The position numbers and the translations under genes were made by a program. Of a stretch of 64,000 nucleotides of DNA, positions 23,146-31,785 are shown piece by piece (within the stretch, counting starts at the first letter, position 1; every line of letters begins with the position of its first letter). The notes below the pieces were generated by a model, which saw only the letters and a program-made list of their open reading frames with translations, was not told the origin of the DNA and ran no database searches. Source of the stretch: Sphingomonas nostoxanthinifaciens (GTDB lineage: Bacteria > Pseudomonadota > Alphaproteobacteria > Sphingomonadales > Sphingomonadaceae); NCBI RefSeq assembly GCF_019930585.1, contig NZ_CP082839.1, forward strand, positions 4,104,001 through 4,168,000. The letters are read 5' to 3'.

Positions 23146-24999
23146 TTACTCTGCCGCCAGCGCCTCGCCCAGCCTCTCCTGCAATGCAGCCTGTTCGCGC
23201 CACAGAGCAGGCGGCACCGCGTCGCCCAACTTGCGCAGATCGGCATCGTTGAGTGCGGCTTCCTGCCGCCAGATCGCGACGTCGACCGAAGTCAGCGCGG
23301 CAAGATGGTCGGGCGCGATACTCAGCCCGGCGAGATCGAGATCGCCGCGTTCGGGCAACAGGCCGATCGGCGTATCGACCGCGCCGACCTTGCCTTCGAT
23401 CCGGTCGACGATCCATTTGAGCACGCGGACATTGTCGCCGAAGCCCGGCCACATGAAGCGGCCGGTGGCATCCTTGCGGAACCAGTTGACGAGATACAGC
23501 CGCGGCAGCTGGCCGGCATCCGACGCGGCCGCGGCGCCGACGCGCAGCCAATGCTCGAAATATTGGGCCATGTCGTAGCCGCAGAAGGGCAGCATCGCGA
23601 ACGGATCGCGGCGGAGCGCGCCGATCGCATTCTCGGCCGCTGCAGTACCCTCCGACGCGATGTTGGCGGCGAGGTAGACGCCGTGCGTCCAGTCGAACGC
23701 CTCGGTCACCAGCGGCACCGCGCTCGCGCGCCGGCCGCCGAACAGGATGGCGGAGATGGGCACGCCGGCGGGATCGTCCCACTCGGCGGCGATCACCGGG
23801 CATTGCGCGGCGGGCACGGTGAAGCGCGCGTTCGGATGGGCGGCGGGCTTGCCCGACGCCGGATCCCAGCGATTGCCCTGCCCGTCGGTCAGGCCGTCGG
23901 GTGGCGTATCGGTCAGCCCCTCCCACCACACGTCGCCGTCGTCGGTCAGCGCGGTGTTGGTGTAGATGGCGTTGGCGTGGAGCGTCTCGATCGCGTTGCG
24001 ATTGGTGGCGATGCCGGTGCCGGGCGCCACGCCGAAGAAGCCTGCCTCAGGATTGATCGCGTACAGCCTGCCATCCTGGCCGAAGCGCATCCAGCAGATG
24101 TCGTCGCCGATCGTCTCGGCCTTCCAGCCGGGCAGGGTCGGTTCGAGCATCGCCATGTTGGTCTTGCCGCACGCGCTGGGGAAGGCGGCAGACATATAGT
24201 GGACGCGACCCTCGGGGCTGGTGAGCTTCAGGATCAGCATATGCTCGGCGAGCCAGCCCGCGTCGCGCGCCATCACGCTCGCGATGCGGAGCGCGAAGCA
24301 TTTCTTGCCGAGCAGGGCGTTGCCGCCATAGCCCGAGCCGTAGGACCAGATTTCGCGCGTCTCGGGATAATGGACGATCCATTTCTCGTCGGCGCATGGC
24401 CACGGCACGTCGGCCACGCCGGGGCGGAGCGGCAGGCCGACCGAATGGACGCAGCGGACGAAGAAGCCGTCCTCGCCCAGCATCTCCAGCGCACCCGCGC
24501 CCATGCGTGTCATCACCCGCATCGAGAGCACGACGTAGGCGCTGTCGGTCAGCTCGACCCCGATCGCGCTCTGCGGCGAATCGAGCGGGCCCATGCAGAA
24601 CGGCACGACATACATCGTGCGCCCCTCCATGCACCCCGCGAACAGGCCGTCGAGGCGGTCGCGCATCTCGGCCGGGTCGCACCAATTGTTGGTGGGGCCG
24701 GCATCCTCGGCGCGCTCGGAGCAGATGAAGGTGCGACTCTCCACCCGCGCGACGTCGCGCGGATCGGAACGGGCATGGAAGCTGTTCGGTCGCCTGGCGG
24801 GATCGAGCGGCGTCAGCGTGCCGCACTCGACCAGCCGTGCGGCGAGTGCGTGCCATTCGGCATCGGAGCCGTCGCACCAGTGGATCGCGTCGGGCCGCAC
24901 GTGCGCGGCGACCGATTCGACCCAGGCGACCAGCGCCCGGTGGTTCGGCGGTGCGGCACCCTCGGTGCGCACCGCATCCTCGCGCAGCATCGTGGCCAT
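23146..24999 (-). CDS. pckG: Phosphoenolpyruvate carboxykinase (GTP)
   Basis: The 617-residue enzyme catalyses oxaloacetate + GTP to PEP + CO2 + GDP, the entry to gluconeogenesis. The kinase-1a loop FPSACGKTNMAML, the metal-binding PEAGFFGVAPGT, GGNALLGKKC and WFRKD are characteristic of the GTP-dependent class, unlike the ATP type common in other alphaproteobacteria. Several starts are close together: GTG at 25008, ATG at 24999 and ATG at 24990; AGAGGA fits the last best. It lies ten bases upstream of the ETF-QO gene on the same strand, which may be co-transcribed. Confidence 0.94.
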   Translation of the reverse strand: MATMLREDAVRTEGAAPPNHRALVAWVESVAAHVRPDAIHWCDGSDAEWHALAARLVECGTLTPLDPARRPNSFHARSDPRDVARVESRTFICSERAEDAGPTNNWCDPAEMRDRLDGLFAGCMEGRTMYVVPFCMGPLDSPQSAIGVELTDSAYVVLSMRVMTRMGAGALEMLGEDGFFVRCVHSVGLPLRPGVADVPWPCADEKWIVHYPETREIWSYGSGYGGNALLGKKCFALRIASVMARDAGWLAEHMLILKLTSPEGRVHYMSAAFPSACGKTNMAMLEPTLPGWKAETIGDDICWMRFGQDGRLYAINPEAGFFGVAPGTGIATNRNAIETLHANAIYTNTALTDDGDVWWEGLTDTPPDGLTDGQGNRWDPASGKPAAHPNARFTVPAAQCPVIAAEWDDPAGVPISAILFGGRRASAVPLVTEAFDWTHGVYLAANIASEGTAAAENAIGALRRDPFAMLPFCGYDMAQYFEHWLRVGAAAASDAGQLPRLYLVNWFRKDATGRFMWPGFGDNVRVLKWIVDRIEGKVGAVDTPIGLLPERGDLDLAGLSIAPDHLAALTSVDVAIWRQEAALNDADLRKLGDAVPPALWREQAALQERLGEALAAE

Positions 25000-25052
25000 T
25001 CCTCTCACCTTCCCGTGTCCGTGATAGCCGGGTTTGGGGAGAGACTATCGTC

Positions 25053-25073
25053 AGGCTTGACGTTCACAAGCCT
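25053..25073. promoter_or_regulatory. Dyad upstream of pckG
   Basis: AGGCTTG and CAAGCCT form a perfect 7-bp inverted repeat around 7 bases, 54 bases before the pckG start and just after the bioB stop. No U-run follows on the minus strand, so it suits an operator for pckG better than a bioB terminator. Confidence 0.3.
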
Positions 25074-25085
25074 TATTGTCGCGGC

Positions 25086-26084
25086 TCAGCCGTTGGCGGC
25101 GCCGTTGAGGCCGAGCTTGGCGAACAGGGCCGCGTCGCGATCGCCGCCGGCATTGCCGGTCGTCAGCAACTTGTCGCCGGTGAAGATCGAATTTGCGCCG
25201 GCGAGAAAGCACAAGGCCTGGGTCGAGTCGGACATGCTCTCGCGCCCGGCCGACAACCGCACCATCGACTGCGGCATCAGGATGCGCGCAACCGCGACGG
25301 TGCGGACGAATTCAATATCGTCGATCCGCGCGCTCGGCACGTCCTTCAGCATGTCGCCCAGCACCGTGCCGGCGACCGGCACCAGAGCATTTATCGGAAC
25401 GCTCTCGGGCGCCTCGGGCAGGGTCGCCAGCGCGTGGAGGAAGCCGACGCGGTCGGCGCGCGATTCGCCCATGCCAACGATGCCGCCGCAGCAGACGTTG
25501 ACGCCGGCCGCGCGCACCGCCGCCAGCGTGTCGAGCCGGTCGTCCCACGTGCGGGTGGTGATGACGTTGCCGTAATTCTCCGGCGAAGTGTCGAGATTGT
25601 GGTTGTAGTAATCCAGCCCCGCCTCACCGAGCCGCTCCGCCTGCGCGCCCGTCAGCATGCCGAGCGTCATGCAGCTTTCGAGGCCGAGCGCGTTCACGCC
25701 CTCGACCATCGCGCACAGCGCATCCATGTCGCGATCCTTGGGGTTGCGCCACGCGGCCCCCATGCAGAAACGCTGCGAGCCGGCCGCCTTGGCCGCCGCC
25801 GCCGCCGCCAGCACCGCATCGACATCCATCAGCTTCGATGCGGCCAGCCCACTCTCGGCCTGCGTGCTCTGCGAGCAATAGCCGCAATCTTCGGGGCAGC
25901 CGCCGGTCTTGATCGACAGCAGCGTCGCGCGCTCGACCTGCACCGGATCGTGATGCTGGCGATGGACGGTCGCCGCACGGAACAGCAATTCGGTAAAGGG
26001 CAGATCGAACAGAGCGGCCACGTCGGCGCGGACCAGCGGCGGCACCGCGGCGCGCGGGCGATCATGCAACAGGGTATCGGTCAT
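25086..26084 (-). CDS. bioB: Biotin synthase
   Basis: The 332-residue radical-SAM enzyme inserts sulfur into dethiobiotin. The 4Fe-4S motif CPEDCGYCSQS (CxxxCxxC), YNHNLDTSPE, NVCCGGIVGMGE, and LVPVAGTVLGD with a 2Fe-2S cluster Arg in MVRLSAGRE are present. It is separated from the rest of the biotin genes by pckG and ETF-QO but on the same strand. No BioR-type site (TTATMKATAA) was seen before it or before bioF. Confidence 0.96.
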   Translation of the reverse strand: MTDTLLHDRPRAAVPPLVRADVAALFDLPFTELLFRAATVHRQHHDPVQVERATLLSIKTGGCPEDCGYCSQSTQAESGLAASKLMDVDAVLAAAAAAKAAGSQRFCMGAAWRNPKDRDMDALCAMVEGVNALGLESCMTLGMLTGAQAERLGEAGLDYYNHNLDTSPENYGNVITTRTWDDRLDTLAAVRAAGVNVCCGGIVGMGESRADRVGFLHALATLPEAPESVPINALVPVAGTVLGDMLKDVPSARIDDIEFVRTVAVARILMPQSMVRLSAGRESMSDSTQALCFLAGANSIFTGDKLLTTGNAGGDRDAALFAKLGLNGAANG

Positions 26085-26156
26085 TCGACAATCGGGTCCG
26101 GTTCTGATGGGAGCGTGGCCGCCGCCTTAGCACCACCACCACGCGCTCGGCCAGAT

Positions 26157-26450
26157 TCAGGCGCTTGCCTTGCGGCGGCGCGTGTCCCAGCCCTTGCGGG
26201 CCGCAGCCGAGCGCTGCTCGGGCGAGCCGGCCTTGTGCGCGCGGCCGCCGCGCTTGGCGGCGGGGTGATCGGTCGCCTTCCCGCGGCCCGCGCCGGACTT
26301 CTTGCCGCCGCCGTCATCCTTGTTCACGGTCGCCCAGGCGCGGCTTTCCGCCTCGGCCTTGGGCGTGCCGCGCGCCTCGTAGCTTTCCTCGATATGCTGC
26401 GCCTTGCGCTTCTGCTTGTCGGTGTAGGCGTCCTTGTCACCCTGCGGCAT
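26157..26450 (-). CDS. Small basic Lys/Gly-rich protein
   Basis: The 97-residue hydrophilic product (MPQGDKDAYTDKQKRKAQH start) is rich in Lys, Arg, Gly and Ala and has the blocks EESYEARGTPKAEAESRAWATVNK in part and AAARKGWDTRRRK. Similar proteins in alphaproteobacteria are often labelled 'plasmid stabilization protein', without experimental proof that I know of. The composition suggests nucleic-acid binding or an intrinsically disordered stress protein. It is on the same strand as bioB but separated by 72 bases. Confidence 0.6.
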   Translation of the reverse strand: MPQGDKDAYTDKQKRKAQHIEESYEARGTPKAEAESRAWATVNKDDGGGKKSGAGRGKATDHPAAKRGGRAHKAGSPEQRSAAARKGWDTRRRKASA

Positions 26451-26507
26451 CGTCGGTCTCCTGCTGCGCGTAGGTCAACGCCGAGGCAGGGTGGAATATC
26501 CGAGCGG

Positions 26508-26906
26508 TCAGGCCGCGTGCACGTGCGCGACCTGCCGCCGCAGCCGCCAATTGCCCAGATGCGCGGCGCCGATCGCGATGCTGCCGCAGATGGTGATCGG
26601 CGCTTCCAGCACCGAGCCGCCCCACGGCCACACCGCGATCGCCAGCATGGCGAGGCCGAGCAGCCCCATCGCCAGCGGGCGCGCGCCGCCATGATGGCGA
26701 TAACCACTCCACAGGGCAAAGCCGGTCGCGGGAATCGCCAGGCCGAGCGCGACGAGGTGAACCTCGGTCGGCACCGGCACGATCGCGGCCAGCGCCGGGA
26801 GCAGAGCGAGGAGGAGCGGCAGCGCGATGCAGTGGGCGAGGCACGCAAAGGTCGCGCCGAGCGCCAGCGCCTCGATCATGTCGTGCTTGCGATTCATGGC
26901 GGCCAT
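26508..26906 (-). CDS. MerC-domain membrane protein
   Basis: The 132-residue protein has four predicted membrane segments and the MerC pattern with GATFACLAHCIALPLLLALLP near the N terminus (Cys and His that could bind metal). MerC proteins move Hg2+, but no other mer gene is present and in many alphaproteobacteria MerC-like proteins belong to zinc-responsive regulons. A Zur-like dyad lies 27 bases before its start, supporting a role in zinc rather than mercury; this is inference. The ATG at 26906 has GGAGG three bases upstream; a second ATG is three codons later. Confidence 0.75.
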   Translation of the reverse strand: MAAMNRKHDMIEALALGATFACLAHCIALPLLLALLPALAAIVPVPTEVHLVALGLAIPATGFALWSGYRHHGGARPLAMGLLGLAMLAIAVWPWGGSVLEAPITICGSIAIGAAHLGNWRLRRQVAHVHAA

Positions 26907-26932
26907 GTGCCTCCGTCGCAGTCAAAAAGCAA

Positions 26933-26947
26933 TGATATATTGTATCA
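26933..26947. promoter_or_regulatory. Zur-like A/T-rich dyad between divergent genes
   Basis: TGATA-N5-TATCA forms a dyad in an A/T-rich island in an otherwise GC-rich region, between the divergent MerC-like and cytochrome b genes. Alphaproteobacterial Zur sites are A/T-rich dyads with GATA/TATC-like ends, so a zinc-uptake-regulator operator is plausible. Not tested. Confidence 0.4.
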
Positions 26948-26994
26948 CTCATCGTATTTGGCCGGTTCAGATCGGCCGTGCTACTCGCACGCTC

Positions 26995-27819
26995 GTGGCC
27001 GATCCCGTTCCGACCCCCTGGCGCTATCGCCACCGTCTGCCCACGCGCCTGTGGCACTGGCTGAACGCGCTTACCGTCATCATCCTGCTGATGAGCGGGC
27101 TGATGATCTTCAACGCGCATCCCCGCCTCTATTGGGGGCAATATGGCGCCAACCTCGATCGCGCGTGGCTGCAGATCGGGCCGACGTCGACCGGCGGCCA
27201 TGTCGTGATCGGCAGCATCGACGTGCCGACCACCGGCGTGCTCGGCCGCTGGCGCGACAAGCAGGGCAACGTGCAGACGCGCGCTTTCCCTTATTGGGCG
27301 ACGATCCCGTCGCGCTACAGCCTCGCCGGCGCGCGACGCTGGCACATCCTGTTCGCGTGGCTGCTGGTGGTGCCCGGCTTCCTCTACGTCGTCGCGAGCC
27401 TCATCAACCGCCACTTCCGGCGTGATCTGCTGCCGTCGCGCGACGAACTGCGGCCGCGGCATCTTTGGCAGGACGTGAAGGATCATGCCCGCCTGCGCCT
27501 GCCGACCGGCGACGCCGCCGCCCGCTACAACATCCTCCAGAAGCTCGCCTACGATGCGGTGATCTTCGGCCTGATCCCGCTGATGATCCTGACCGGGCTC
27601 ACCATGGCGCCCGCCTTCGACGCGACCTTCCCATGGCTGCTCGAGCTGTTCGGCGGACGGCAATCGGCGCGTTCGCTGCATTTCCTGTCGGCGATGGGCC
27701 TGCTCGCCTTCACCATCGTTCACCTGACGATGGTGGTGCTGGCGGGGCCGGTGCGCGAGATCCGCTCGATGCTGACCGGCTGGTTCCGCTTGCCGCCGGA
27801 GCGCCGGCGCAATGACTGA
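26995..27819 (+). CDS. Cytochrome b561-type membrane subunit
   Basis: The 274-residue protein has about four membrane spans and His residues placed as in di-haem cytochrome b subunits of molybdoenzymes (LWHWLNAL, RRWHILFAW, SLHFLSAMG and FTIVHLTM). It would carry electrons between the quinone pool and the molybdopterin protein encoded next to it (8-bp overlap). The start is a GTG at 26995 with no obvious ribosome binding site; the exact start is uncertain. It is divergent from the MerC-like gene. Confidence 0.82.
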   Translation: MADPVPTPWRYRHRLPTRLWHWLNALTVIILLMSGLMIFNAHPRLYWGQYGANLDRAWLQIGPTSTGGHVVIGSIDVPTTGVLGRWRDKQGNVQTRAFPYWATIPSRYSLAGARRWHILFAWLLVVPGFLYVVASLINRHFRRDLLPSRDELRPRHLWQDVKDHARLRLPTGDAAARYNILQKLAYDAVIFGLIPLMILTGLTMAPAFDATFPWLLELFGGRQSARSLHFLSAMGLLAFTIVHLTMVVLAGPVREIRSMLTGWFRLPPERRRND

Positions 27820-28576
27820 GATCGTCTCGCGCCGCCGCGCGCTGGGCGGGCTCGCCGCCGGTGCCGGCGGGCTCCTGCTCGCGGGCTGCGACCGCGTCGC
27901 CAAGACCACGACCGCGCGCAGCCTGTTCACGGGCGCCGAGGCACTCACCTATCGCGCCAACCGGCTGCTCACCGCCCGCGACGCACTGGCGCCCGAATAT
28001 GGCGCGGGCGACATCTCGCCGGTCTTCCGCTCGAACGGCACGGCGATGCCGGGCGGCGGCGATTATGCGGCGTTGCTGGCCAACCGCTTCCGCGACTGGC
28101 GGCTACAGGTGACCGGCCTCGTCGCGCGACCGCTGTCGCTGTCGCTCGACCAGATCGGCCGGCTCCAGCGCCGGACGCAGACCACGCGCCACGACTGCGT
28201 CGAGGGCTGGAGCGCGATCGGCCGCTGGACCGGCACGCCGCTCGGCCCCCTGCTGGCGGCGGCAGGGCTGTCGGGCGCGGCACGCTACATCGTGTTCCAC
28301 TGCTACGACCTGATCGGCGGCACGCCTTATTATGAGAGCATCGATCTGGTCGATGCCTTCCACCCTCAGACGATCCTCGCCTACGCGCTCAACGGCCACC
28401 TGCTGCCGGTGCCCAACGGCGCGCCGCTGCGGCTGCGGATCGAGCGCCAGCTCGGCTACAAGCAGGCCAAATATATCCATACGATCGAGGCGGTGGCGTC
28501 GCTCGCCGCGATCGGGGCCGGCAAGGGCGGCTATTGGGAGGATGTCGGCGATTACGCCTGGTATGCCGGCATCTAG
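27812..28576 (+). CDS. Molybdopterin-dependent oxidoreductase (sulfite-oxidase/YedY fold)
   Basis: The 254-residue protein begins with a twin-arginine-like signal (RRRALGGLAAGAGGLLLAGC) that also ends in a possible lipobox. The sulfite-oxidase-type Moco domain is marked by RHDCVEGWSAIGRWTG, whose Cys is the expected molybdenum ligand, and by PLRLRIERQLGYKQAKYI in part. It would act in the periplasm with the upstream cytochrome b as electron partner. The substrate is unknown; sulfite or an oxidised methionine/sulfoxide are possible from the family. Its TAG stop overlaps the stop of the convergent GT39 gene in one CTAG. Confidence 0.82.
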   Translation: MTEIVSRRRALGGLAAGAGGLLLAGCDRVAKTTTARSLFTGAEALTYRANRLLTARDALAPEYGAGDISPVFRSNGTAMPGGGDYAALLANRFRDWRLQVTGLVARPLSLSLDQIGRLQRRTQTTRHDCVEGWSAIGRWTGTPLGPLLAAAGLSGAARYIVFHCYDLIGGTPYYESIDLVDAFHPQTILAYALNGHLLPVPNGAPLRLRIERQLGYKQAKYIHTIEAVASLAAIGAGKGGYWEDVGDYAWYAGI

Positions 28577-30132
28577 CGCCGGCTGAGGCCGATGATGTCG
28601 ATCGGCCCGTCGCGATAGTGGCGGACGATGCGGCGGTCGCGGGCGAGCGCGCGCAGGAAGCCGCCGCCCGGATCGAACGTCTCGGGGCCGAGCCGCAGCA
28701 ACCAGATGGTGGGCACGGCGCGCGTCGCCGGCTCCTGCGCGATCGCGTCGAGCTCGGCCTGCGGCAGCGAGCTCACCCCCCGCGTGCCGGTCGGGTGCCA
28801 GCCATGGCGAATCTCGAGCGCCGGCACCTCGGCAGGAATAGCGCGGACGGGGATGGCAAGGCTCCGATCGCCAAGCGCGCGCCGCAGCGGCAGCGCGCCC
28901 TCATTGGGATAGGCATAGATCATGTCGCCCGGCGAAACGCGCGCCGCCAGCCAGTCGATCGCGCCATACCAGTTCTGGAAGGCCCCCAGCGCGCGCGTCT
29001 GGACGTCGCCCGCCAGCATCGACGCCATCAGTATGAATGCCGCACCGATGCCGATCAGCGGGCGCCGCACCGTGCCGACCGTTCCGATCGCGAGCAGCAG
29101 CAACGCCGGCGCGGCGACGGGGCTCATGATGCGCGTGACGAACACCGGCGTGATCGTCAGCGAGATCACGATCGCCAGCATCACCGGCAGCAAGGCGAGC
29201 ACCAGCAGCATCGCCGCCAGCCGCCATCGTTCGCGCCCGATCGCGCCGAGCCCGGCCGCTGCCAGCAACAGCGCTGCCACCCCGACCCAGCCCGGCACGC
29301 CGTAAAGCGTCATGACACGATCGAACAGCATCGGGGTGAGTGCGAAGCGCAGCCAGGTCGCGTGCCGCCACACCGTCGATTGCTCGTGGAGAATGACGAG
29401 GCCCGGCAGATAGGCCAGCGCCACCGCGAAATGGCCGATGGCGAGCAGGAGCAGGTCGCCGCGCCGCAGCCTGCGCCATGGCAAGGCGAGCGCCAGCGCG
29501 ATCGTCAGCGTCACGGCATACAGCAGCCCCAAATTGTGGAGCCACAGCATCGCCTCCAGCAGCAGCAGGTAGGCGAGGATCGACCAGCGCGGCGGGCGCC
29601 CGTCGTCGCGCGCGATCCGCAGCAGCAAGGCGGTCGCGGCGGCATAGACCAGCACCATCAGCGGATAGGGCCGCACCTGTCGCGCCATCTCGACCATCGC
29701 CAGCGACAGGCAGGCGAGGCCGAACGCCGCCACCGCCAACCACCGCCGCCGCTCCGTATCCCAGCCGAGCCATCGGCCGGCCGCGTCCGCCGCCAGCGCC
29801 ATCACCGGCAAAGTCGCGATCCCGGAAAGCAGGCCGAAGCCGCGCAACGCCGCGAGGCTGTCGCCCAGCACGCTGACCCAGAGGTGCAGCAGGGTATAAT
29901 AAAAAGGCGGGTGTGTTTCGTAGAGCGGCACCACGCGCCACAGGAAGGCGAGGTCATGGTCCGCCGCGAAGGCGCTATAGGCCTCGTCCAGCCACAAAGG
30001 CTCGCGCGTCACGTGCCACAGCCGCAGCGCGAGGCCGAGCGCGAGGAAAAGAACGGCCAGAGCGGCGGGGCGGATCGCCTTGGTCTGCACGGGCTCAGGC
30101 CTAATCGCCGGCACCCGCTTTGTCGCGCGCAT
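28573..30132 (-). CDS. GT39/ArnT-like membrane glycosyltransferase
   Basis: The 519-residue protein has about 11-12 predicted membrane spans. The first periplasmic loop carries EPLWLDEAYSA, the acidic DE of GT-C enzymes, followed by THPPFYYTLLHLW, typical of the PMT/ArnT family that uses polyprenyl-phosphate sugars. A soluble C-terminal part (about 400-519) follows. It probably transfers a sugar to an envelope glycan or protein in the periplasm. It is divergent from the membrane gene at 30181. Confidence 0.8.
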   Translation of the reverse strand: MRATKRVPAIRPEPVQTKAIRPAALAVLFLALGLALRLWHVTREPLWLDEAYSAFAADHDLAFLWRVVPLYETHPPFYYTLLHLWVSVLGDSLAALRGFGLLSGIATLPVMALAADAAGRWLGWDTERRRWLAVAAFGLACLSLAMVEMARQVRPYPLMVLVYAAATALLLRIARDDGRPPRWSILAYLLLLEAMLWLHNLGLLYAVTLTIALALALPWRRLRRGDLLLLAIGHFAVALAYLPGLVILHEQSTVWRHATWLRFALTPMLFDRVMTLYGVPGWVGVAALLLAAAGLGAIGRERWRLAAMLLVLALLPVMLAIVISLTITPVFVTRIMSPVAAPALLLLAIGTVGTVRRPLIGIGAAFILMASMLAGDVQTRALGAFQNWYGAIDWLAARVSPGDMIYAYPNEGALPLRRALGDRSLAIPVRAIPAEVPALEIRHGWHPTGTRGVSSLPQAELDAIAQEPATRAVPTIWLLRLGPETFDPGGGFLRALARDRRIVRHYRDGPIDIIGLSRR

Positions 30133-30180
30133 ATCGCGTCCCCCTTGTCGCGCGGCACCGCTGCGCCATAAGGGCGCGGC

Positions 30181-31785
30181 ATGTTCCGTTCAGCCCCTGC
30201 CCCGGTCGATACGCCTGCCGGCTGGTGGAACAGCGGCTGGTTCCTCGCCCTGATGGTGCTGGTCTCGATCGTGCCGCTGCTCGCGCCGGTCACCCCACCG
30301 CTGACCGACCTCGCCGAGCATATGGGGCGCTATCGCATCCAGCTGAGCGATCCGTCGTCGCCGCTCAGGGCCGAATATTTCAGCTTCCACTGGGCGTTCA
30401 TCGCCAATCTGGGCGTCGACCTGCTGGTGGTGCCGATGGCGGCATTGTTCGGGCTGGAGCTCGGCGTGAAGCTGATCGTGATCGGCATCGTCGCGCTCAC
30501 CACCACCGGCATGATCTGGATCGCGCGCGAGGCGCATGGCCGCGTACCCGCGCCGGCATTGTTCGCGCTGCCGCTCGCCTACAGCTTCCCGTTCATCTGG
30601 GGCTTCGTCAATTTCCTGCTGTCGATGGCGCTGGCGCTCAACGCCTATGCGTTGTGGCTGCGGCTGGGGCGGCAGGGGCGCTGGCGGCTGCGCAACGGCC
30701 TGTTCGTCGTCATCGGGCTGGTGCTCACGACCGCGCACATCTTCGGCTGGGCGGTGCTGTGCCTGCTCGCCTACGCCGCCGAGGTCGTGCGGAAACGCGA
30801 TGCCGGCCGGCCGATGCTGCTTGCCTTGTGGGAGGGCGGGCTCGCCTGCCTCAGCCTCGCGCCGCCAATCCTGCTGCTGCTGGTCTGGCGCTCGGGCGAC
30901 GCCAAGGGCGCGAACCAGGACTTCTTCGACTGGGCCGCGAAATACGTCTATTTCATCTCGATCCTGCGCAACCACTGGCGCAATTTCGACCTCGCCAACG
31001 TCTACCTGCTGTGGGGGCTCGTCTCGTTCGGGCTGGTCGGCGTGGGCGTGGTGATGAACCGCACGCTCGGCGTCGCCGCGTTGATGCTGATCCTCGCTTA
31101 CCTGCTGCTGCCGCGCATCCTGCTCGGCTCGGCTTATGCCGACATGCGGCTGGCGCCTTATGTGGTGATGATCGCGGTGGTCGCGCTGGCGGTGCCGCGC
31201 CCTTCACGCCGCGCCGGGCACATCCTGGCGGGCACCGCGACCGCGATTTTTCTGATCCGCATCATCGGGCTCACGCAGAGCTTCGCCGCGCACGATGCCG
31301 CAGCCCAGCACCAGCTTGCGGCGCTGGATCATGTGAAGCCCGGCAGCCGCGTGTTCGTGCAGGTGGCGCTGCAATGCATCGGCCGCTGGGAGACGACGCG
31401 GATGGATCATCTCGGCGCGATGGCGATCGTGCGGCGCGACGCCTTCGCCAACGGCCAATGGACCGATCCCGGTGCGCAGCTCGTCCGCATCCGCTACGCG
31501 CCCGCCCGCCACTGGGCCGAGGATCCGACCGAGATCCTGCGCCCGCCGCCCTGCGCCCCGCGCCGGACGCGCTTCTATCCGAAGAGCGTCAACGACCTGC
31601 CGCGCAAGGCGTTCGACTATGTCTGGATGATCGATCTGCCGCGCGCCAACTGGTACAGCTTCCCCGGGCTGGAACCGATCTGGACCGGCGGGAAGCGCGG
31701 CATCCTCTACCGCGTGGTGCCGACCGGCTCCGCCACCAGCGCCAGCGACACGCCGACCGGCAGCAAGCCGCGCACCGCGGCATAA
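30181..31785 (+). CDS. Large multi-pass membrane protein of the glycan locus
   Basis: The 534-residue protein has about 10-11 predicted spans and a soluble C-terminal domain of about 150 residues. An acidic first loop (PPLTDLAEHMGRYRI) suggests a GT-C-like glycosyltransferase, but no clear catalytic signature is seen. Its last 79 bases overlap the 3' end of the opposite-strand methyltransferase gene. It is unidentified beyond being a membrane protein of an envelope glycan neighbourhood. Confidence 0.65.
   Translation: MFRSAPAPVDTPAGWWNSGWFLALMVLVSIVPLLAPVTPPLTDLAEHMGRYRIQLSDPSSPLRAEYFSFHWAFIANLGVDLLVVPMAALFGLELGVKLIVIGIVALTTTGMIWIAREAHGRVPAPALFALPLAYSFPFIWGFVNFLLSMALALNAYALWLRLGRQGRWRLRNGLFVVIGLVLTTAHIFGWAVLCLLAYAAEVVRKRDAGRPMLLALWEGGLACLSLAPPILLLLVWRSGDAKGANQDFFDWAAKYVYFISILRNHWRNFDLANVYLLWGLVSFGLVGVGVVMNRTLGVAALMLILAYLLLPRILLGSAYADMRLAPYVVMIAVVALAVPRPSRRAGHILAGTATAIFLIRIIGLTQSFAAHDAAAQHQLAALDHVKPGSRVFVQVALQCIGRWETTRMDHLGAMAIVRRDAFANGQWTDPGAQLVRIRYAPARHWAEDPTEILRPPPCAPRRTRFYPKSVNDLPRKAFDYVWMIDLPRANWYSFPGLEPIWTGGKRGILYRVVPTGSATSASDTPTGSKPRTAA

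Noticed and set aside
22285..25575. Very long open frame (about 1100 codons) on the plus strand
   Set aside because: It is antisense to ETF-QO, pckG and bioB, all with clear family motifs. Long antisense frames are common in GC-rich DNA; its sequence is Arg/Ala/Gly-rich with no domain.
25086..26156. BioR-type operator near bioB
   Set aside because: No TTATMKATAA-like dyad was found upstream of bioB or bioF.
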